A DNA stretch of 64,000 nucleotides from Erinaceus europaeus (lineage: Eukaryota > Chordata > Mammalia > Eulipotyphla > Erinaceidae): the NCBI RefSeq assembly GCF_950295315.1, contig NC_080171.1, forward strand, positions 97,020,752 to 97,084,751. Direction: 5' to 3'. Below are positions 22,969-33,749 of this stretch, in pieces; position 1 is the stretch's first letter, and the number at the start of each line of letters is the position of its first letter. A model generated the notes under the pieces. The model was not told the origin of the DNA and searched no databases. It saw only the letters and a list, made by a program, of their open reading frames with translations. The position numbers and the translations under genes are program-made.

Positions 22969-23158
22969 AACAACAATGAAAACGATAGCCTCCAGGAGCA
23001 GTAGGTTCATAGTGCAGGCACTAAGCCCCAGTGATAACCCTGGAGACAAATAAATAAATAAATATGAAAAAGAAAAAGGAGAGAAATCAAAAAAAAAGAA
23101 GGAAAGAAAAAAATAGCTGAACCCCAGCAATAAACCCGGTGGCAATTTAGAAAGAAAA
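22777..23158 (+). mobile_element. 5'-truncated SINE A2 with A44 run
   Basis: The body starts mid-element; a 44-base poly(A) (22924-22967) interrupts the caa-rich zone; the end module follows (22983-23045), then another partial module 23116-23158. Confidence 0.75.
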
Positions 23159-23159
23159 A

Positions 23160-23617
23160 GTGGTGACCCAGGAGGTGGCACATCAGATAGAACAGTCTAC
23201 TTGCAAGCCTGAGGTCCTGAGCTCTGTCCCTGGCATTGAATATGCCAGAGTGATACTTTGGTTCTCTCTTTTCCCTTCACTCACTCATCAATAAAATATA
23301 GCGGGTGGAATAGATAGCATAATGGTTATACAAAGAGACTCTCTTCCCTGAGACTCTAAAATCCCATTTCAGTTCCCTGCACCATCATAAGCCAGAGCTG
23401 AGTAGTGCTTTGGTTTAAAATAAGTAAGTAAATCATAAGAAAATATTTATATATTTTTATATTATTTATTGGTAGAGAGAAACTGATGGAAGGGGAGGTA
23501 GAGAGGGAGAGAAAAAGAAAGACAACACTGCTTCAACACTCATGAAACTTCTCCCCAGTATGTTGACAAATGGATACTTGAACGCAGGCCCGTGTGTACT
23601 CAACCACCCAATCCCCA
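23160..23617. mobile_element. SINEs D, C, B
   Basis: D (+) 23160-23300 abutting C (+) 23301-23440; B (-) 23455-23617. Confidence 0.75.
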
Positions 23618-23726
23618 AATAATATAAATATTTTCAAAAGTGATTGGGCCAGAGAGGCTACTCAATGATATTATGCTTATGTGAGGCCTTAAATTCATTT
23701 CTCAATATCACATAAAAAATAGAATA

Positions 23727-24697
23727 GGGCCTGGGAAGTGAAGAGGTGGATAAAGCATTGGACTCTTTAAGTATGAGGCTCTAGTTGTTTTTTTTTTAAT
23801 ATTTTATTTATTTAAATGAGAGATAGAGAAGGGAGAGGGACCAGAGCACTGCTCAGCTGTAGCTTATGGTGGTACTGGGGATTGAACCTGGGACCTTGGA
23901 TCCTCAGGCATGAAAGTCTCTTATTTTTTTAATGTTTTTTTAAAATTAATTAATTTATTTTCCCTTTTGTTGACCTTGTTATTTTTTATTGTTGTTGTAG
24001 TTATGATTGTTGTTGTTATTGATGTCGTCATTGTTGTTTGATAGGACAGATAAAAATGGAGAGAGGAGGGGAAGACAGAGAGGGAGAGAGAAAGACAGAC
24101 ACCTGCAGACCTGCTTCACCGCCTGTGAAGCGACTTCCCTGTAGGTGGGGAGCCGGGGTTTGAAGCAGGATCCTTTCGCTGGTCCTTGTACTTTGCACCA
24201 CATGCGCTTAACCCGCTGCTACTGCCCGACTCCCATGAAAGTCTCTTTGCGGGAAGTCGGGCTGTAGCGCAGCGGGTTAAGCGCAGGTGGCGCAAAGCAC
24301 AAGGACCGGCATAAGGATCCCGGTTCGAACCCCGGCTCCCCACCTGTAGGGGAGTCGCTTCACAGGCGGTGAAGCAGGTCTGCAGGTGTCTATCTTTCTC
24401 TCCCCCTCTGTCTTCCCCTCCTCTCTCCGTTTCTCTCTGTCCTATCCAACAACAACGACAACAACAATAATAACTACAACAATAAAACAAGGGCAACAAA
24501 AGGGAATAAATAAATAAAATAAAATATTTAAAAAAAAAAAAGAAAGTCTCTTTGCATATCTATTATGCTGTTTTCCCAGCCCTGAGGTTCTAGTTCAATC
24601 CCTTGCATGCCATGGGCCAGAGTAGTACCCTGTTCTTTCCCACTTGTAAAGAAATACATACATACATACATATATACGTACATACATACATACATAT
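23727..24697. mobile_element. Four-layer SINE nest D > C > A > A
   Basis: Outer D (+) 23727-23787 and 24583-24660, tail (CATA)n to 24697. Inside it C (-) 23788-23922 and 24542-24582. Inside that A (-) 23923-24236 and A (+) 24251-24541. gaaagtctctt appears at 23912, 24237 and 24542; tgaggYtctagtt bounds the C element. Confidence 0.88.
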
Positions 24698-24698
24698 C

Positions 24699-25227
24699 TA
24701 GGGTGGAGGAGACAACACAATGGTTATACAAAAATACTTTCAGGCTCTTTCTCCCCCTCTATCCCCTTCTCTCGCCCAGTTCCTCTCAGTTTTTATCATA
24801 ATAATACTTTAAATTAAAAAAAAAAACTTTCAGGCCTTAGGCTTCAAAGTCCCAAGTTCAGTCCTCAGTATGACCATAAATCAGAGGTGAGTACTGCTCT
24901 GGTAAAAAATAAATATTAAACTTAAAAAAATGATAATGAGGGAGTCGGAGTAGCTCAGCGGGTTAAGCACACGTGATCACGCAAAGCGCAAAGACTGGCT
25001 TAAGGATCCCGATTTAAGCCCCCAGCTCCCCATCTGCAGGGCAGTAGCTTCACAGGCAGTGAAGCAGGTTTGCAGGTGTCTGTCTGTCTTTCTCTCCCCC
25101 TCTGTCTTCCCTTCCTCTTTCCATTTCTCTCTGTCCTATCCAACAACGACGACATCAATAACAACAATAATAACTACAACAATAAAAACAAGGGCAACAA
25201 ATGAGAAAATAAATAAATTTTAAAAAC
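24699..25227 (+). mobile_element. SINE C with a tail insert; SINE A
   Basis: C 24699-24748 and 24833-24925 interrupted by an 84-bp SINE tail; actttcaggc on both sides is the TSD. A 24940-25227. Confidence 0.75.
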
Positions 25228-25339
25228 CCCACCTTATCAATTTCATTTACAGATGATGACAGTGACACCAGAAAACAGTAACTTCCATAGGAATACTTTT
25301 ATGAATTGTTGTTGTTACTATTGTTATTATAATCATTAC

Positions 25340-26180
25340 GAAAGCACTGCTCAGTTATGTATCTCCCCAGCACTTATTATTTAAAGATTTATTTTACTGA
25401 TTGCATATCAGAGATTTCCACATGAGACAGAGAGAAAGAAACCAGAGCACAGTGTGGAACATGTGGTGCTGGTAATCCAGCCCTGAACCTCTAGCATGCA
25501 AGTCCAGTGCTCTAGCAGTTGAGCCATTTCTTCAGTCACTTACATTTTTTGTAAGTTTTTTTGTTATCTTTATTTATTTATTGGATAGAAAAAGCCAGAA
25601 ATTGAGGGGGGGGGGTGATAGAGAGAGACAGAGAGACACCTGCAGCCCTGCTTCACCACTCCTGAAGCTTCCCCCCTGCAGGTGGGGACCGGGGGCTCAA
25701 ACCCCAGTCCTTGAGAACTGTAACATGTATGCTCAAGCAGGTGCACCACTACCCAACCCCAGTCACTACCCAGCCCCAGTCACTTACATTTTTAACAAGA
25801 ACACTCACTTATGGTGGTGCCTGGGATTGAACCTGGGGCCTTGGAACCTCATCTATAAAAGCCTTTTGCATTACCATATTATCTCCCCAAGTCTCCTTTA
25901 CTTACTTTCATTAGAGAAAGACCATAGCCAACCCAGGACCTCACATACACAATTCATACGCTCTACTGCTCAGCCATCTCTCAGGCTTTTAGTTGAATTT
26001 CGTTTTCCTTATACTTTTTATGATTGTACCTACTTATTCTATCTCTCTCTTTTTTTTTTTTTTTTACCAGAGCAGTGACCAGCTCTGGTTTACGGTGGTG
26101 CACGGGATTGAACCTGGGACTTGGAAGCCTCAGGCATGACAGCCTGTTTGCATAGCCATTATGTTATCTACCCCTGCCCT
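25340..26180 (-). mobile_element. Reverse SINE run C, D/E, B, C, E, C
   Basis: C fragment 25340-25372; D/E 25384-25540; B 25551-25780 with TSD agtcacttacattttt; C 25788-25895; E 25896-25987; C 26045-26180. Confidence 0.68.
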
Positions 26181-26214
26181 CTCCTTTTTTTTTTTCTTTT
26201 TCCTTTTAGCTATT

Positions 26215-26237
26215 CTCTCTCTCTCTCTCTCTCTCTT
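26215..26237. repeat. (CT)n microsatellite
   Basis: Pure CT run of about 23 bp. Confidence 0.9.
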
Positions 26238-26298
26238 CCTTTAGATCGCAAACACCAGGAGGCCAGGAGCGATGTTTCTGTCCTTAAAAGACAGAGTG

Positions 26299-26652
26299 AA
26301 GGGGGGACAGGCGGTGGCGCAGTGGGTTAAGCGCATGTGGCGCAAAGCGCAAGGACCGGCCTAAGGATCCCGGTTCGAGCCCCCGGCCCCCCAACTGCAG
26401 GGGAGTCGCTTCACAGGCGGTGAAGCAGGTCTGCAGGTGTCTCTCTTTCTCTCTCCCTCTGTCTTCCACTCCTCTCTCCATTTCTCTCTGTCCTATCCAA
26501 CAACAAACAACATCAACAATGGCAATAATGAGAACCACAAGGAGGCTACAACAACAAGGGCAACAAAAAGGGGGAAAAATGGCCTCCAGGAGCAGCGGAT
26601 TCATGGTGCAGGCACCCAGCCCAGCAATAACCCTGGAGGGAAAAGAAAAAAA
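26299..26652 (+). mobile_element. Full-length SINE A2 beside the RABEPK promoter
   Basis: 354 bp, flanked by perfect aaaagacagagtg (26286-26298, 26653-26665). It is the last repeat before the promoter. Confidence 0.9.
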
Positions 26653-26689
26653 AAAAAGACAGAGTGCAGCCAAAGTTAGAGAAGCTAAT

Positions 26690-27200
26690 TATGGAATGAG
26701 TCAGCTGTTTAAGGCGCCAAAGATTAAACTGGCCTAAAGAGTTGGCGGGAGAAAGTCCACATCCAGCAATGCACCCTTAGCTCTTCCTTTCAGCAGCCAG
26801 GTCTAACAACCGCTAGTGCTGAAGCGACCCCAGTCCCTTTAGGATGGCCTCGCTGCCCATGGAACTGGATCACCCGAGTGGACGCCCAGCTCCCCAGCAA
26901 TTCGACTCTGAGCCGTTTCCAAGTACCCTGGGCTTAGTTACTGTGAGGTGGAAGAGGGAAGGCCCCTGGGAGCGCCAGTTCTGTTTGGCTCGGGAGACCT
27001 GCTTCGCCGGGGGAGGCCGCGCCCTGGGGGCGGGAGCAACCGGGCGGTTGGCCGGCGCTGCTCCGGGGTGCCGGGGAGGGGCGAGGGTCTCCGTCCCGCC
27101 TCCATTCGGGCGGAGCCACGGCGTGGGACCAGAGTGAACCGCCGCAGGTAACGTTGTTGGGGCCGATGGGGGGACTCAAGATCCCGGTCCTGCGCCATCC
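26690..27200 (+). promoter_or_regulatory. RABEPK: RABEPK CpG-rich promoter
   Basis: A GC-rich, SINE-free block begins directly after the SINE ending at 26652 and extends to about 27.2 kb, with CpGs densest at 26990-27150. TTGGCGGGAGA at 26742-26752 resembles an E2F site. No clear TATA box. Position and orientation relative to the RABEPK coding exons support promoter status. The exact transcription start cannot be read. Confidence 0.65.
26830..27147 (+). other. RABEPK: Probable RABEPK non-coding exon 1
   Basis: The block ends in GCCGCAG|GTAACG, a good donor with GT at 27148-27149. The first coding exon at 32.55 kb has an acceptor just 12 bp before its ATG, so a 5' non-coding exon must lie upstream, and this donor is the best candidate. 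An ATG at 26844 opens 97 codons closing at 27137, before the donor; if transcribed it would be an upstream ORF. The 5' boundary is a guess. Confidence 0.5.
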
Positions 27201-27561
27201 TCGGTAGTGATAGCTACGTCCTTTGCAGGAGTGTCTAGATGGAAAGCGCTAGAAAGGGCCTCCTCCGGAAAAGGACCAGCCGATTCTCTTCTGACCTTGT
27301 CTTCTAGCCTCTGTCCCTGCCACGCGGTACGAACCGGGCTTAGGACCTCAGGGGTGACCGCAAAGTCCCCAGTGCAGGAGAAGTTTACCCCATTGGGCTT
27401 TGGGCTTTAAGCACAACTATTAGTGGCTTCATTCATTCACCCTCATTTCTACTCTGTTCTGGGTGGGCCCTTTGCTAGGTCCTCTGAGTGAATGAAAGTG
27501 AGCCTGTTTTCTTGGGATTTAGTCTAAAATCTATAGTCTAGAGGTTTTATGTATTGTTACA

Positions 27562-28446
27562 TTTTTTTTTTTAACCAGAGTACTGCTTAGCTATGGGTTG
27601 TGGTCATGCTGGAGACTGAACCTTGGGACCTTTGGAGCCTCAGCCATGAAAGTTTTCAAATAACTATTATGTTATGTCCCCAGCCCAAGATTTTATTTTT
27701 TAAAGATATTTAATAAGTAGATTCAGGGTAGTCTGCATAATGCTGGTGGCTCAGTAGATTTAATTTTTTTTTAAGTTTCTTTATTGGGGAATTAGATTTA
27801 AAAAATTTTTAAAATTTATTTTATATATTTTAAAATTTTATTTATTTATTTATTTTGAGAGAGATGCAGAGAGACACACACAGAGAGAGAAACACCAGAG
27901 CACTGCTCAGCTTTGGTTTATGGTGGTGCTGGGGATTGAACCTGGGACTTAGGAGCCTCAGGCATGAGAGTCTGTTTGCATAACCATTATGCTGTCTCCC
28001 CCGCCCAGATTTTTTTAAAAATATAAATCTTTATTACTTATTGGAGATAGCCAGAAATCGAGAGGGAAGGCGTGATAGAGAAAGACACCTGCAGCACTGC
28101 TTCACTACTTGCAAAGTTTCCCCTCCTTCAGGTGGGGACCAGGGGCTGGAACCCCGGGTCCTTGCACATTGTAACATGTGCACTCAACCAGGTGCGTCAC
28201 GTCACCATCTGGCCCCCCTTTTTTTTTTTCTTTCTCAGTAGATCTATTCAGAGAACAAGTGGAGAAGGACATAAATATATATGGAAAATAACAAATCAGG
28301 GGACATTTATAGAAGTTTTTTTTTTTTTTAACCAGAGCACTACTGAGCTCTAGTTTATCATGGTACAGGAGATTGAACCTGGGACTTTGGAGCCTCAGGC
28401 ATGAGTGTCTTTGAATAACCATTATGCTGTCTACCCTCCCACCCCC
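27562..28446 (-). mobile_element. Reverse SINEs C, C, B, C
   Basis: C 27562-27688, C 27828-28008, B 28010-28217, C 28310-28446; the last has TSD atcaggggacattta (28295 and 28447). Confidence 0.82.
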
Positions 28447-28454
28447 ATCAGGGG

Positions 28455-28665
28455 ACATTTAAACTGGGCCTTGAAGGTTGACTAAGAATTTGCTAGTTGA
28501 CCAGAGAGGAGAGAACATTTCAAATATGGGAGGCAGCAGAGCCTGCAAATGATGAAAGAAAGCACTTGTCCTTTGTCCCATTAGAGGAACAGGCACAGTT
28601 CAATATCCTAGAAATTGTGGAGGGAAGTTCCTGGAATGAAGGTTGAAACCAAATGCTTTGAATGC
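28455..28665 (+). repeat. Ancient repeat relic in RABEPK intron 1
   Basis: aaactgggccttgaaggttg then gagagaacatttcaaatatg and gcagagcctgcaaatg resemble a mammalian-wide LINE relic. It also serves as the target of the C element at 28310-28446. Confidence 0.35.
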
Positions 28666-28683
28666 TATACAGAAGTCAAATTC

Positions 28684-28825
28684 ATGGTCCATGCTCCCTT
28701 GCTCCCAGAGGGATAAAGACTAGGAAAGCTTTCAATGAAGGGGATGGCTTACGGAGTTCTGGTGGTGGGAATTGTACCCCTCCTATCCTATGGTCTTGTC
28801 AATATTTCCATTTTATAAATCAAAA
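28684..28825 (+). mobile_element. Family X 3' end
   Basis: Short copy (tggtccatgctcccttgctc ... tttccattttataaatc) flanked by aagtcaaattca and aagtcaagttca. Confidence 0.7.
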
Positions 28826-28872
28826 AAAGTCAAGTTCAATATTTTATCAACTTTGAAATGTGTTGTTTTTGA

Positions 28873-29440
28873 ATTGGGGATATAACATAATGGCTATGAA
28901 AATTATTTCCTTTTTAATTAATTGATAAAATAGAAAGGTTGAGAGGGGAAGAGGAAGTAGAGAGGAAAAGAGAAAGAGACTTGCAGCACTGCTTTCCTGC
29001 TAGTGAAGCTTCCCTCCTGCAGCTGGGGACTGGAGCCTTGAGCCCAAGTCTTTACACATTGTAATGTATACATTCAACCAAGTGCACTACATCCCAGCCC
29101 CACAATTTTCATGTCTGAGGCACCAAAGGCCCTAGGTTCAATTCCCAGCACCACCATAAGCCAGAACTAAGCAATATTATGGTAAAAGAAAATAATAATT
29201 TAATTAAATACATTTTAAAAAGTAAATAAAATAATAATAAATGAAATTTTCCTTTTGATAAGTACAAACATCTTATGGTCTTTAAATTTTTATTTTGGGT
29301 GAGGGAGATAGCATAATAGTTATGCAAAAGGCTCTCATGCCTGAGGTTCTGTGGTTCAAGGTTCAATCCTCAATATAAGCTAGAGCTGAGCAGTGCTCTG
29401 GTTTAAAAAAAAAAAAAAGGCAGAACTGAGCAGTGCTCTG
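28873..29440 (+). mobile_element. SINE C split by B; second C
   Basis: C halves 28873-28902 and 29102-29195 around B (-) 28903-29101; C 29293-29440 repeats its last 30 bp. Confidence 0.75.
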
Positions 29441-29454
29441 GCCCTTGAATTTCT

Positions 29455-30305
29455 CTTATTTTTATTTTTATTTATTATTTACTTTTTATTTATTTGCTTT
29501 TTTGCTTCCAGGGTTATCTCTGGGTCTGGGTGCCTGCAGTATGAATCTACTGCTACTGGCGACCATTTTTCCAATTTTGTTGCCCTTGTTATTGTTGCCA
29601 TTGCTGTTGTTGTTGGACAAGACAGATAGAAATCAAGAAAGGAGGGGAAGACAGAGGGGGAGAGAAAGACACCTGCAGACAACTGTTTCATCACTTGTGA
29701 AGCGACCCCCCTGCAGGCAGAAAGCTGGGGCTCAAACCGGGATGCTTACACTGGCCCTTGCGCTTGGCACCATGTGCGCTTAGCCCCCTTTGATTTTTTT
29801 ATTATCTTTATTTATTTATTTATTGAATAGAGACAGAAATCTTGAGAGGAAAGGGGATGATAGGAAGAAAGACAGAGAGACACCTGTAACCCTGCTTCAC
29901 CATTCACAAAGCTTCCCTCCTGCAGCTGGGGACCGGGGGCTCAAACCTAGGTCCTTGTGCATTGTAACATGTGCACTCAACCAGGTGCGCCACCACCCGG
30001 CCCATTTTTTTTCCTATTTAATTTTTTTTTTTTTTTTGTATTCCCTTTTGTTGCCTTTGTTTTATTGTTGTAGTTATTATTGTTGTTATTGATGTCATTG
30101 TGCTGGATAGGACAGAGAGAAATGGAGAGAGGAGGGGAAGACAGAGAAGGGGAGAGAAAGGATAGACACCTGCAGACCCGCTTCACTGCCTGTGAAGCGA
30201 CTCCCCTGCAGGTGGGGAGCCGGGGAGCTCGAACTGGGATTCTTACGTAGGTCCTTAAGCTTTGTGCCATGTGCGCTTAACCAGCTGCGCTACTGCCCGA
30301 CTCCC
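29455..30305 (-). mobile_element. Reverse SINEs A2, B, A
   Basis: A2 29455-29787, B 29788-30004 and A 30005-30305 are contiguous. Confidence 0.82.
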
Positions 30306-30334
30306 TCATTTTTATTTTAAAGTATTTAAAAAAT

Positions 30335-30473
30335 GTATTGGGACCAGATGGTGTTATACCAGGCTAAGCACAAAGGCCTGGTTCAAGCCTTTATCCTCTC
30401 CTCCCCTCCCCTCCCCTCCCCTCCTAATTTCTCTCTGTCTATCAAAAGGAAAGAGAGAGAGAGAGAGAGAGAG

Positions 30474-30508
<35 letters not shown>

Positions 30509-31065
30509 GGGGGTCAGGCGGTAACGCAGCGGGTTAAGCCCAAGGACCTGCATAAGGATCCTGGTTAGAGCCCCGGGCTCCCCACCTGCAGGGGAGTTGC
30601 TTTACAGGTGGTGAAGCAGGTCTGTAGGTGTCTGTCTTTCTCTCCTCCTCTCAGTCTTCCCCTCCTCTCTGTCCAATCCAATAACGAACAACTTCAACAA
30701 TAACAATAATAATCACAACAAAGCTACAAGGACAACAAAAGGGGGGAAAATGGCCTCCAGGAGCAGTGGATTCATGGTGCAGGCACTGAACCCCAGCAAT
30801 AACCCTGGAGGCAAAATATAAATAAATAAATAAATAAAAGAAGGAAAGAAAGAGCCCCAGAAATAATGGATTCATCATGCAGGCATCAAGCTCTAGTGAT
30901 AACCCTAGTGGCAATAAAAAAAAAAGAAAAGAAATTATTTTGAGGCTTGGCAGGTATAGCTGTGGACTTCAAAGTATAAGGCATCAGATTCAATCCTTGG
31001 TATCACATAAGCTGGAGTGCTATTCTGGTATCTCTTTCATCTATCTTGTGAAAGAAATCCCTTTA
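30335..31065 (+). mobile_element. SINEs B, A2, module, D-like
   Basis: B 30335-30450 contains a (CCCCT)n tract (30396-30424) and ends in (GA)n and (GAAA)n to 30507; A2 30508-30842; lone end module 30849-30928; D/C-like 30940-31065. Confidence 0.7.
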
Positions 31066-31076
31066 AATGTACTTTG

Positions 31077-31441
31077 AGGGCCTGGGTGGTGGCATACCTG
31101 GTTAAGTGCATGTACAAGGTACTGGGTTCAAGCCCCTATCCCCACCTGCAGGGAGAAAGTTTCACAAGTGGTAAAGCAGTGCTCCAGATGTCTCTCTCCC
31201 TTTCTTTCCTTTTTTTTTTTTTTTTTAAATCTTTTTACATTTTTATTTATCATTGAATTGATAGAGGATGGAAATTGAGAGGGGATGGAAGATAGAGAGG
31301 GAGAGAAACAGAGAGACACCTGCAGCCTTGCTTCATCACTTGTGAAGCTTTCCCCCTGCAGGTGGGGACCAGGAGCTTAAACCTGGGTCTTTGCACACTA
31401 CTGTGTGTGAACTTAAGCAGGTGCTTCACTACCTGCCCCCC
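31077..31441. mobile_element. Inverted pair of SINE B
   Basis: B (+) 31077-31205 meets B (-) 31206-31441 tail to tail; could form a hairpin in RABEPK pre-mRNA. Confidence 0.78.
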
Positions 31442-31447
31442 CCCCCC

Positions 31448-32457
31448 ATTTATGAGAAAGATAGGAGGAGAAAGAATCAGACATCACTCTCGCACATGTG
31501 CTGCTGGGGATCGAATTCAGGACCTCATGCTTGAGAGTCCAAAACGTTATCACTGCACCACCTCCTGGACCACCCCCACTCCCCCCCCACCCCGCTTTTT
31601 AACCATAGCTCTGCTCATTGTTGGCTTTTGGCAGTGGTGGGAATTGAACCTGGGAACTCAGAGACACAGGCATGAAAGTTGTTTTGCATAACCACTGTGT
31701 TATCTCCCTAGCCCATTAAAGTTTTTTTTTTTTTTTTTAGGGATTTTATTTATTTATTAATGAGAATGTTAGGAGGAGAGAGAGAGAGAACCACACATCA
31801 CTCCAGTGCATGTGTTGCCAGAGATTGAACTTGAGACCTTCTGCTTGAGAGTCTAATGCTTATCTACTTCGCCACCTCTTGGACCACAAGATTTATTTTA
31901 TTTTATTTACTTATTTTTTTTAACTCTTTAAAAAAATTTTTTTAAATCTTTATTTATTGGATAGAGACTGCTAGAAATCAACAGGGAAGGGGCTGATAGA
32001 GAAGAAGAGAGACAGAGAGATACCTGCAGCACTGCTTCACCACTCACAAAGCTTTCCCTCTGCAGGTGGGGACCGAGGGCTTAAACCCAGGTTGTTGCAC
32101 ATTATAATACATGCACTCAACCAGGTGCCACCACCCGGCCCCAATTTTTTATTTTTTTATTAACACAAAATAAATGGAGAGAGAGAACCAGAGGATCACA
32201 CTGGCCTAAGTAATGTCAGGGACTGAACTTGGGACCTCATGCTTATAAATCCTAAACTGTCTTTGGACTACCAACAGGAAAAGTGTTTTTTATTTTTGTT
32301 TATTTGTTTGTTTTTAGACTTGATTGTTTGCGAGAGACAGGAGAATAGAGAACCAGAGCATCATTCTGGCATATGGCAATGCATGCCAGAATTGAACTCA
32401 GGACCTCATGCCTGAGAGTCTAACACCCCATCCACTGAGGCACTTCCTGGACCATTT
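31448..32457 (-). mobile_element. Reverse SINEs D, C, D, B, D, D
   Basis: D 31448-31574, C 31595-31715, D 31722-31888, B 31930-32143, diverged D 32143-32272, D 32283-32457 with TSD caacaggaaa. The last ends about 100 bp before coding exon 2. Confidence 0.72.
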
Positions 32458-32564
32458 CAACAGGAAAGGTTTTAAAGAAAGGAGGATCTAATTTATTCTA
32501 TGTTTTAAATAAAAAGTAACTATTAGTGTCTAAAAGTGTCTTTCTTTCTTAGGCCTAGAACACC

Positions 32565-32617
32565 ATGAAGCAGCTGCCAGTTTTGGAGCCTGGAGACAAG
32601 CCCAGGAAAGCAACTTG
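32565..32617 (+). CDS. RABEPK: RABEPK coding exon 2 (start codon)
   Basis: The acceptor (ttctttcttag) ends at 32552; the exon starts at 32553 and the ATG is at 32565. It encodes 17 codons starting MKQLPVLEPGDKPRKAT, plus the TG of a split Trp codon, then the donor GTTAGT (intron phase 2). The peptide matches the start of RABEPK (p40), which binds GTP-loaded Rab9 and supports mannose-6-phosphate receptor transport from late endosomes to the trans-Golgi network. The donor has T rather than A/G at +3, slightly weak. Start choice is secure because the upstream exon is tiny and the peptide is recognised. Confidence 0.95.
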
Positions 32618-32689
32618 GTTAGTAAGGAAGGATTCAGACACAGGGGAAAAAAAAGCAAAAAAAAAAAAAAAAAAAAAACATGAGGTTTT

Positions 32690-33084
32690 TTTTTTTCATT
32701 TATAACTAGTTTACTAACATATTTGATCATCAGTGAAAAAGGGTAGCAATGGAACTCTCTACAGCTTCTAGTAATTAGACTCAAACTGTCTGAGAGGGCC
32801 TTCAGAGGGAAGATAGTGGGGGCAGCAATTATCACAGAGCAGATGTTGATTTTATTAAAATTCATTTACCAGGAAAATAAGGCACTGACCATCTGGCATC
32901 TCAGCACCAGTGCTGTATTTTCCCTTGAGCTGTGACTCATTTTAAAGACTTTCAGGGAAATGGATTTGGATTAAATTAGCTTCACTATTCTTGGCTGCTT
33001 GCTCAAACAGCCCTTCATTCACTGGTCTAATGGGGGCGCTGCTGTGTAAGCAGGTGCTGCAGGCACAGAAGTGCATACATAGCC
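32690..33084 (+). other. Non-repetitive RABEPK intron 2 sequence
   Basis: No SINE, LINE or exon signature; a poly(A) run at 32656-32678 precedes it. Confidence 0.5.
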
Positions 33085-33665
33085 TTGTACTGGCGAAATA
33101 GTTCACTTGAGTAGTCCACTGCTTTGCCATGAGCACGACCCAGGTTCAAGCCTGGCCCCCACTGCGTTGAAGGAAGCTTTGGTGCTGTGGTCATTTTCAC
33201 TCTCACTGTAGTCTCTGTTTTTTACGAAAATGAAAGAGAAAGAAAAAGAAAGAAAGAGAAATAGAAAAGAGATGTGAGCAGTATCATAGCACCGCTCTAC
33301 CATTCCAGAAGCTTCCCTAAGCTGTGTCCATGTGGTTTTAGGGGCTCCAACCTTGGTTCTGTCTATAGCAAAGTGTGAACTCCCAAGTCAGCCATCTGCT
33401 GGCCACCCAGCCCCCACCCCCTTTATTTACTTCTTTGAGAGAGTGATGGAAACAGACATAGGAAGAGAAGAGACATCACTATAGTGCTCTCCCACCCATG
33501 GCATGCGAATTGGTGCTTAACAGCCTGAGCTATCTATCTCCCTGGCCCCAACAGGACAGATTTTAAAGAAGGGTCATGCCATTCCTGGTAGTCCTGTGTG
33601 GTGCCAGGACTCAAGTTCAATGCATGTGCATTACTGGATGATCCAATTTCCAGGCCCAGTCTCAG
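33085..33665. mobile_element. Family E SINEs
   Basis: E (+) 33085-33215 (ccactgctttgccatgagc); reverse relatives 33222-33415, 33418-33549 and 33550-33665, more diverged. Confidence 0.5.
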
Positions 33666-33749
33666 TAAAATCAAATAAAAAGTTGAACAATTGGAAATAA
33701 ACAAAACCCTTTTGTGTCTTCCTATTGATTATGATTATGATGATTTTTC

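Larger units (their letters stand above)
12726..26700. other. PPP6C-RABEPK intergenic region
   Basis: This lies between the divergent promoters. It is nearly all SINEs, plus MIR and L2-like relics (13.2-14.2 kb), family X fragments (15.5 and 21.25 kb), an L1 3' end (19.6 kb) and the CMC1 retrocopy. Less repetitive pieces are 12726-12900, 17496-17734, 20670-20895 and 25230-25340. No functional gene seen. Confidence 0.7.
27148..32552 (+). other. RABEPK: RABEPK intron 1
   Basis: Spans the proposed exon 1 donor to the exon 2 acceptor. Non-repetitive or ancient sequence lies at 27150-27560 and 28455-28665; the rest is SINEs, one family X 3' end and microsatellites. Confidence 0.55.

Noticed and set aside
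22780..23181. 133-codon ORF rich in Phe
   Set aside because: Translation of a poly(A) run and SINE sequence.
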